DNA from: Bacillota bacterium
GTDB taxonomy: Bacteria; Bacillota; UBA994; UBA5500
DNA: 35,080 bases
Assembly (NCBI GenBank): GCA_023436245.1
Contig: JAEZJZ010000082.1
Span: forward strand, 1-35,080
Direction: 5' to 3'
In this document: positions 23,196 through 32,400 of the stretch, piece after piece
Position numbering within the stretch: position 1 is the first letter of the stretch
How the letters are laid out: each line of letters opens with the position of its first letter
Made by a program: the position numbers and the translations under genes
Notes under the pieces: generated by a model
Database searches by the model: none
What the model was told of the DNA's origin: nothing
What the model saw: the letters and a program-made list of their open reading frames with translations, nothing else

Positions 23196-23382
23196 CCCTG
23201 TTCAGTGCTGGATGATCTCCACCTGCCCGGTGACCTCATACCAGTTCACGCAGGGCGATTTCACTACACGTCAACGAGCTGGCACAAGGGGTGCCGTAAC
23301 CCCGGATTACTCTTGACCCTGGTTGCACGCCTCGAGGAAAGTAAGCGTTGCTCCGCTGACCCGTTGATATCGCGAAAAGAAA
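23196..23382. other. Gap between converging terminators
   Basis: The space between the kinase terminator and the giant gene's terminator has no gene, RNA or repeat that I can see. Confidence 0.5.
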
Positions 23383-23404
23383 GCCGCGCTCCCGTGAGCG
23401 CGGC
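23383..23404 (-). terminator. Terminator of the giant surface protein gene
   Basis: GCCGCGCTC pairs perfectly with GAGCGCGGC around CCGT. On the - strand it is followed by TTTCTTTTC. It lies about 30 bases past the giant gene's stop. Confidence 0.85.
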
Positions 23405-23435
23405 CCTGTTTACGATGTGCTCTTCTGTTCGGCTG

Positions 23436-26400
23436 CTAGCGGTTCTCCGCCAAGCGAATGGTGATCAGATTGCTGCGGTCCCAAGTGACCTTGAATCCCA
23501 GATGTTCGCTGACGAAGCGAAGAGGAATCATGGTCCGACCGGGTGACAGCTCCGGTGCAACCAGTGCCCCACTGGCGCCGACAATTGGCGTCTTCACGCC
23601 ATTGATGTACGCGTCAGTTGAACCGATGGTCAGTACCACTGTCTGCTGCATGTAGGTCATGGTGGCGGTCTTAGTGAGTTCATCCCACTGGAAGCTTACC
23701 CCAAAGTCCTCCAGCATTCTGACAGGCATCATGGTGTCCCCGTTCTGATAGTAGCAGGCGACCATGTCACGGCTCAGTCCAGCAATGGTGAAGCCAGGGA
23801 CGCCAACTGTGGTGGCCAAGTACTCCTGATTGGGCTTGACCACGACAAAGCTGCTGAACTCATCGACGCCGAAACTCACGCTCTGCAGGGTGTATTGAAT
23901 CCGCTCCACACCTTGTTCATCGACGTACGGGGTCTCGAGAATGTCGTAGGTGACGTCGTAGATCATCTCCTGCGTGCCGCTGCTATGGATGGCAAAAGTC
24001 ATCAGTCCGGCGAGGAAAGCCTGACGAGCAGCTTCATCCTCTGGCAGGTCAGTGTTCAGGCCAATCGTGACCTTGGTCGGACCAGTGAGATCCGTCTCCA
24101 CGCTCATGGCTTCACCGATTGGCTCGGTTCCGGCTGGCAACAGATGGCGCACAGTCTCCGCCGGCTGGCGATCAATGGCGACGACCAGACTCTGCTGCTG
24201 CGCAGCCATGGCCTCCACCAGTTGCGGCGGCAGAGACAGGGTGCCATGCGGTGTGGACAGATTCAGGCTCATGCCAGACGCTGCAGCGAGCACCTCTGTT
24301 GGAATGGCGACTTCCACTACAGGCTGACGTTCTTCTGCTTCAACCTCGAACTCGCCCACACTGATATTCACCGCATCACTGCCCGCTGCCTTGTCTGTGA
24401 TGATCGACTGCGCAAAGCTGGCCGGAGCGCTGATCCGTTCCAGCGTTCTGCCATCATCCAGGGTCGTGCTCTCCGACTCCAGCGGCACCTCTGTGACAGT
24501 ACCATCAGGCGAGATGGTGATGATCTTGTGCGAGATTTCGGTCACAGGCGGCGTAGGAGGCGTAGGCGGCACCGGCGGAAGGGGCGCCCCACCCCCGCCG
24601 CTCTCAGGAGCGGCAAAGACTGCAGAGACAGTGATATCTCTGCTGGGCACGGTCAGCGTGATCACTCTGCCGTACTTTCCAGCGACAGCGCCACCCCATG
24701 AGCTTTGATAATAGCCGCTACGCGGTGTTGCAGTGATCGTCAGCTCGGTACCAACTGGAATAGCGAAGGTCAATGCTGACTCGCCTGCAGCCGCCGTGGC
24801 GGTGTCGGCCAGGGTGACCGTCTCTTCGCTCGCATTCACATATGTCACAGCCACTGAACCGTTCTGGGGAACGGTGACCGTGGCCGTCGGGTGCGCGAAC
24901 TCGGCGGCAACCGTAATCTCTTCCACTTCGCCCACCGGCAAGCGGATCGCGTTACCCGTCAGACCACTGGCATCATCTCTCCATGCCTTCAGGAAGTACC
25001 CGAGGTCAGGTGTGGCGGTGATCTTCAGTTCAGTCCCGACGGCAACTTCATCGCCGCTGCTGACAGTTTGCTCATCTTCATTTGCATCCAGATAGCTGAC
25101 GTCGATGGCTCCGTTTGTGGGCTCTGTGATATTCAAGATCGGTTTGACTGCTCTGATGGTAGCCGCAATGGCAGCTTTCACATTGGCTACGGTAATCGCG
25201 TAGCTGCCATCCTGGTGCACCACTGAGACCACATTCTCAGTGACGCCGTCTGCACTGCCGGTCTCATTCAGGCAATCCACCCCGCAGATGTTCAAAGCGG
25301 TGAAGTAGCAACCCGCGTCGGCTGCAACGGTGAAAGTCACCGTGCCCCGATCGCGAATCTCGCCAGCGTTGCCCACGTCGGTGGGAACCTTCAGGCCGGG
25401 GGTCACGGTATAATATCCCCCGTTTTCTCGACTCCCGCTGCTCGGGATGAGGTGCGTAACCAAGGGCTCAAACGTCACTCGGACGGCAGTGTCCACGCTG
25501 ACGCCATTCAGGGTGAGGGTCTTGGACAGCTCGTCCTGCACTTCAATCCATTGGTCGGACCCTGTCTTCTTCAGCAAAACCCACTGCTGGACCATGTAGC
25601 CCTCATCCGGCACCGCTCTGATCACCACGTCCATGCCGCTCGTGATCTGCACGCTGGAGGTGGATAGGTTAGCGGTGCTCATCAAGTTGGCGCTGAGATA
25701 ACCCACCTGCACCCCACTGTAATCAAGGGTGCCGTGCGGGTCGTCCTCGGATGCTGCCAGTTCGATCATCGTGGCCGGCGTAAAGGCCGCGCTGATGTCG
25801 ATGTCTTCAGCTACTCCGGTGAGCGTGAGCACAATACCGTTGTCTTGCACCTCGGTGGTCAAGTTGCTCGGGAGGATGGTCCACCCGGCAAAGGCATTGC
25901 TGGCATCGTGCCGCATTGCGGTCAAGGTGACCGTCCCATGGCGGGGGACTGTCACAACTGTCGCGTTAGCCACAGCCGGAGCGTCACCCACCTGGGCGGT
26001 GACGGAGCCGTAACCAGACCCGCTGGTGCTGATGCTGATCGTATAAGTAGGAATGGGCATGAACTCCACAGTGACCGTAGTGTCTGCGCTCAGATTGTCG
26101 ATCCTGTAGTCAAGATTCTCGGTGACGGTAGCCACCTCGTTAACAGTCCATGCTTGCACTTGGTAGCCGTCTGACGGTGTGGCAGTGAAGGTAACCGTGC
26201 TGCCGGCGGCAACCCTGTCCAGACTGGATATCTGCGCAGCGCCAACGGCTGCAGAGATGCCGCCGTACGCCTCGTCAGCTGTACTGAAGTCGAGCACATA
26301 GTCGCACCGCTCGAAAGCGACGGCTACTGTAGCAACCCCATCGATGGTCAACTGGTGGCTCAGTGCGCTGTGCCCAACGGCTTCGCCGTTCACGGTCCAG

Positions 26401-29400
26401 CCAGCGACGCGGTAGTTGTTGGCGTCACCCTGCGCCACTGTCTCCGGGATGGCGGTGAAGGTGATCACGTCGTTCGCCGCAGCCTGGCTGCCGCTGGCAA
26501 AGTCAACTCCGTTCCGCGTTGCTGTCAGTGATCCGCCGGAGCCTGTCACCGCGTAAGTGATCGGCAAGTTCTCATCCTCGGTGAAGCATGCCTCGACGGT
26601 GGTAGTGGCAGCGATAGTCAGGTTCAAGGTGTTCGCAGTCTCGGTGCTGCTGACGCCGTCCACCAGCCAGCCGCTGAAGGCATAGCCGGGATTGGCTGTC
26701 GCAGTGAAGGTGACCGTGGAATCGCCCACAACCACAGCAGGACTGTTGCCGAGGGAGTTGCCGCCGATTGCGGCCGCAACTGAACCGTTCAAACCGCTGT
26801 AGGTGACGACGTAGGAGACGCGTTCAAACTGTACGCTGACCACGGCGCCGGCGCCGGCCGTGGCCTGATAGACGTAAGTTGTCCCCGTCTCGCCGGCCTG
26901 CTTCACGCCGTTCACATACCAGCCCTCGACCTGATAGTCAGCGCTGGCTGGCTCGGCGGAGAAGGTGATGGTTCCGTCGATGGTCAAGGTGTGTCCGCTG
27001 CTGATATTGGTGGTCTCTCCGAACTCGCTGGTCAGCAGCGCCCCGGTGATTGTGCCATTACCATTGGCAACGTCATAGGTGACCTTGTCACCGATCAGCT
27101 CATACTGCACCTGCACATCATAGTGGTCGGCGGACCCCTGCTCAACCGTCAGGATCAGCTGATTCGGCCGGCTAGCCGGCACCTCCACCCCGTCGATGCG
27201 CCAGAACTTGGCCATATATCCGCTGGCGGGTGCAGCCGTGAAGGTGACGACAGAGTCGGGCCAGGTGGCGTAGGAGTCAGAGTAGCCCCGATTGACGGTG
27301 ATGCTGCCGTCCGAATCGGTGACCGGATAGCCGCCTACCGGCTGATTGTTGGCATAGGTGCGGCTGATCTCGGCAGAGATGGAGCCGTTGGTTCCTCCTG
27401 CTTCAATGCCGTTGGTGTCATGCACACTGTAGGTGATGTCCACAGTCGGTATCGCCACGAAGCTGGCGGAGACGGTGGTGTCTGCTGCGGGCATGACGAA
27501 ACTCGTGCCTTCTACGACATTGTCCTCATTGTCCTCATTGTCCTCGACATTTTCCTCGTATGACCAGCCGGCGAACCGGTAATCCAGGTCAGGCGTGACC
27601 GAAGCCAAACTGATGGTCTCTCCGGCGATGGCCTTACCCGGCTCCTTAGCGGAGATGGTGATATTGCCCCCCACCAGGTTGTCCACGGACAATGAGTAAA
27701 GCATTGCTGCCCGAGCCACAACGGTCGCATCGGAGTTGAGCTGATCAATGGTGTAGACCCAACTGCCGTTCGGTTGCTGGGTGACGCTGACGCCGCCGAC
27801 GATGAACTCGGTAATGCGGTAGTCGTCCACCGGCTCGGCGGTAAGCTGCACCTTGCTGCCGCTCAGAACATAGTCCGTCGTCTCGGTGCTGGCGGTCTTC
27901 CCAGCGTAGGTGGCCGGCGTGTACGTCCTGCTCACAGTCACATTAGTCAAATCGTAGGTCAGGGTTTTCTCCAGCAAATCGGCGAAGTGGACCTTGATTT
28001 CCGCCGTGCTGCTCGCGGCCAAGCGATCGATGGTCAGCGTCTCACCGATGAAGGGGGTGTCGCCACTAGTCTTCACCGTTTCCCCGTCCACGGTCCAAGC
28101 GGCAACCATCTTGCCGGCGCCCGGAGCCGCAGTGAGCACAACCCGGGTGCCGTTGCCGACCAAGCTGCCACTGGCAAAGGGCACACCGTTACTGGTGGCG
28201 GAGGTGATGCTGCCGTCGCCTTCGGCGGCGTAGGAGACCGTGGCAAAGGACATCGGGATGAAGCGAGCCGCCACGGTCGCATTCGCAGCAATCGACTCGA
28301 TTGTGAGCACGTTTTCTGGAGACTCATCCACCACATCGCCGACCGTCCAGCTTCTGAGCATCTGGTTGGCTTCGGGGATGGCCGTGATCACCACGTTGTC
28401 CCCCGCATAGGCGGTGATGCTTGTTCCGCTGGCAAGCTCCGCATTCGTGGGCGCATTGCCGGAGTAGCCGGGCTTGCCATAAATCACGGAGTAGGTCAAC
28501 CTGCCGCCGGAGTTATGGGAGGCGGTCACAGTGTAGCTGTTCGGATTGGCTATGAACTCAGCCTGCACCGCTGTTGCCGCGCCTAACTGCGCAATAGTCA
28601 GGGTCTTATTCGTCCCGGCGGCGTCGCCATTCACTTTCCACTGACTGAAGGTATAGCCCCAGGCCTCAACCGCGGTGAAGGTGAGGGAACTGCCTCCAGA
28701 CACCGCCAGTGATGAGAAATTCTCGACAATCGCATTGTCTATCCTGACGATCACCTTATTGTCGGAGGTTTCATCTGGCTGCTGAACAGTGGCCGAGACG
28801 GGGTAGTTATTCTGATTTGTTCCCCCCACCCCAACGATAGTATCGGCGGTGATGGTGAAGGTGCAGCTGGGAGCACCTGCATCGCCAACAGCCTCCCCGT
28901 TCACAGACCATCTGGCGGTATCGGACAAGCTGTATCCCGTTCGCGGCCTGACGGTGACTGCTGTATCACCCGGAATGCTGACTGTGGAGATGCTGGTCGT
29001 GGACACCGGGTTGCCAAAGCCATCATCAAGCAGATAGGTAGCCTCCAGGCCGGCGCCAAGCTCCAGTGTGTAGCTGTCGCGTTGGAATACGGCGCTGAGA
29101 ATCGTGTCGACTCGACCCATGGTCAAGGTTGTGCGCGAGGTTCCCGTTGCCGGGTCATACTCTCCCAGGAAGTTGCTGTTGGTGCTTCCGGCCAGGGTCC
29201 ACTGCACGAAGTGGTAACCAGGCGCGGGGCTGGCCAAGAAGGTGTAGCTGGAGTCTGGCTGTGCCACGGCACCGCTCTGAATAGCACTGTCCACGGGGGT
29301 TACTGTCCCGTCAGTCCGGCTGCTGTTTGCGGACTGAAAGTGGAGCCTGTTCTTGGCCAGCTCAAATTCCACGGTGATTACCGTGTCATTGGCAGTCGTC

Positions 29401-32400
29401 TGATAAGTGAAGGTGGTTGCTGCTGTCACCGTCGTGGTCACCGTGCTACCGGCTGCAACTGTCCAGCTCTTCACCTGATAGCCGGTCTGGGCCGCTGCGC
29501 GCAGGGTGACGCCGGTGCCGCCGGTGAAGACATCATCCCGGAAGAAGCTACCGTTAGTGGCTGAAGTGGTCATGTTGACTACCTCACCGTTATCTTCCTT
29601 CACTTCCGGCCGGATGATCGCCACGGTGCCAACAATGGCGTTGTCAGCGCCAAACGGTTGGGACTCGATGGTCATGTCATACTTGGGCCCAGTCAGGATA
29701 TAGGTGCTGGAAACATAGTTGATGCTGTAATTTCCGTAACTGGCGGACGGCGAAACAGCCGCTGCACCCACGATGGTATAGAGACCGGGGTCAGTGGTCG
29801 GGCTGATGGTAACAACTCTCCCAGCGGTGTCGTATGCCTTGACCACTAGGCCTAGATTCGCCAAGGTATCACCGTAGGCCTCAACCAGCTGGCCTGATGC
29901 CAGTTTCAAGACGCTATAGGTGGGGTGGCTGATGGAGCCATTGCCGGCGACACCGGTCAGGGCGTTGACAAAGCCGATACTGATTTCCTTCTGAGCGATG
30001 CGGATGTCGCGTGATGCGACCTCGGTGCCGTCGACATAAGCTACTAGCCGGTAGCTGCCTGCGGACCTGGCCGTGACGGAACCGTCACCCAGAATGAAGT
30101 TGCCGCATTCCACGTACTCATAAGTCTTGTAGGTATAGTAATAGGTGCGCGAGCCCCAGGGCCAAGCTATGATGTAGCTGCCTGTGTTGATCTTGGCCTG
30201 CTCCTCGTACACCTTGTAGGTCACGCCAGCCGTGACCTGCGTGGCAACGACCTGCCCGGCGGCCAAGCCCACCGACATCAGCTGGGGCGTGATGGCATCG
30301 CCATAAGTGAACGAACTGTTCATGTTCAACAGGTGGCCACTGCTGTCTCCAGAGACATAGTAGATTGAGTTGCTGACATCCAGAGAGCCAAACACGCGGC
30401 TCCCACCGTAATAGGCCGTGATGTCATAGACGCCAGCAGGCAAGTCAACATAGACATCATCGCCCGTGTAGCCAGGAGCAGGGGCTCCCAGGTTAAGCGT
30501 GGCGGTGGTCACATATTCCGGGCTTGCGCTGCCCAACCTCACAGTGTAGGAAGAGTTATAGTCCGCGCCTGCAATCACGAAAGTCACGTTGCCCGAAGGC
30601 GCAAAGGTATGGTTATTATGGTTGGATTTCAACGCCAAGGACACGGTCTTGTTCACCAAGTCCACGGCAAAGCCGCCATCGGCCACCTTCGCGCTGCGCA
30701 GGCTGTAATCAAGGGTGAAGGTGCGGGAGTAGGCGGAGATATAGTAGATCTGCCCCACATCGGCATCTTCGTAGATCACATTCAGGCGACAACGATATTC
30801 CCCTTCATCCGAAACGCCGGAGTTGGAGAAGGTATGGGCGGCTCTCGTGGCGCCGGCGATGTCACTCCAGCCCTCGGCTGTTCGCTTCTGCCACTGGTAC
30901 CGCGGTGCCTGATCGTAGTGCTCGGCCACGGATACTGACACGGTGCTGCTAGTGTCTGGGTAGACCAGCAGCGAGTAATCGGTGACTGAACCGGTTTCTT
31001 CACCAGTCTGTTCATCATAAGTAGTTGTCACCCTGGGGGTAACGCCACTGAGAGTGATGGTGGGATAACCCAATTCAGCCTTGGTGCGGGCAGTCAGCAC
31101 ATCGCTCAGGATGGTAGCCGTCGGAACGGCAGACCGAATGACTTGTATCTGATAATCGTAACTCGTGTAGTCGGCGAGACCTTCGTCCACATACTGATAG
31201 TGGCGGATCAGCTTGCCGTTCGAATCTCTGGTGGTATAGCTGACCTGGGATGCGGGAACAAAGGCAAGCTCGTAACTGCCGCTGCCGTCCGAAAACTCGT
31301 AATAGCGATAGATCTGGAAGCCCGCGACGGACGACGCCGAGGGATAAGACCAGGTCAAACCAATGGCTTGATCAGTGGTCAAGGTGCTGTCCTGCGCAAA
31401 GTCGGATGGCAGGAAAGGCGGAGCAGTCACGTCCTTGACCAAGTAGCTGACGACAGGGACGGAATTATCGCCAATGGCGAAGCTGTAGGTAAACAGCTTC
31501 CAAGCATAGTAGTAGCCATATTCCTCGGCCTCGATCGGCATGTTGTAGACAGTGCCGGCGTAAGTACTGCCTTCCGAGGAGATGGTCACTTTGCTGGAAC
31601 CGTGTTCATAGCCGGCAGTGACACCGAAGATGAAACTGCCCGGACCGGCGCCGATTTTGAAATCCAAAGTGTTGGTGCTGGTGAGACCATCTCCGTTTTC
31701 CTCGGTGATGGCGATCTCTTGGCTGACACTGGCGCCCGCAGCGCTGTAGTCGACACCAGCCCAGCTGCCGCTGTATTCGAGTACGTTACTGTAACCAGCC
31801 GAGCTGCTGGGATAGGTAGCTGGGCTGCCCACCGTGTGGGTGAGGACCGTGCCAGCTATCTGCGGCAACTCGTCATAGTCGGCAGCGATTCTCTCATATT
31901 TCTCCAACGAGAGCACCGTCACTGCCGCCGTATGAGGCAGGTTGATCGACATCTTCTGTTGGTCGTACCCGGTCACCTGACCGGTGGTCTCATCGATGAT
32001 CGGCACATAGGAATCATAAATATAGTACTCCATGGGAATGGAGTAGAAAGCGACCGAGTCCTGACCGACGACAGTCTCATAGGTGATGCTCATCTCCACC
32101 ATGGATGACTTGGTCGTCTCCCATGTCCAGCCTTGAGTATAGGCCAACTCTGTCTCCATGCCAGCTACCTTGGTTCCGGTGATCGGCACCGTGAAGTCAT
32201 GCTGATAGGAGACATAAGCACCGACACTCAGGGTGTTGGACTTGGTGGTTTCCGTGCCGCTACCCTTGGTGCTGCTGTAGCTGGTGGATGACTCCATGTA
32301 GCTCCCGCTCAGTTGATCGCTGCTCAAGTCCCCAAAATGCGGGGGCGACGCCAGCACAGCCAGCACCTTCGGGTCAGAGTAGATCACTCCGTGCTCGCTG

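Noticed and set aside
27519..27545. CRISPR-like short repeats
   Set aside because: Only three 9-base units with no spacers, inside a coding region. No CRISPR array occurs anywhere in the window.
27774..28586. Long + strand open frame (270 residues) inside the giant gene; also 31143-32108 (321 residues) and others
   Set aside because: They are mirror frames of a GC-rich repetitive coding region: His/Gly/Asp-rich, no family, no ribosome binding site, and fully covered by the - strand gene with clear domains.
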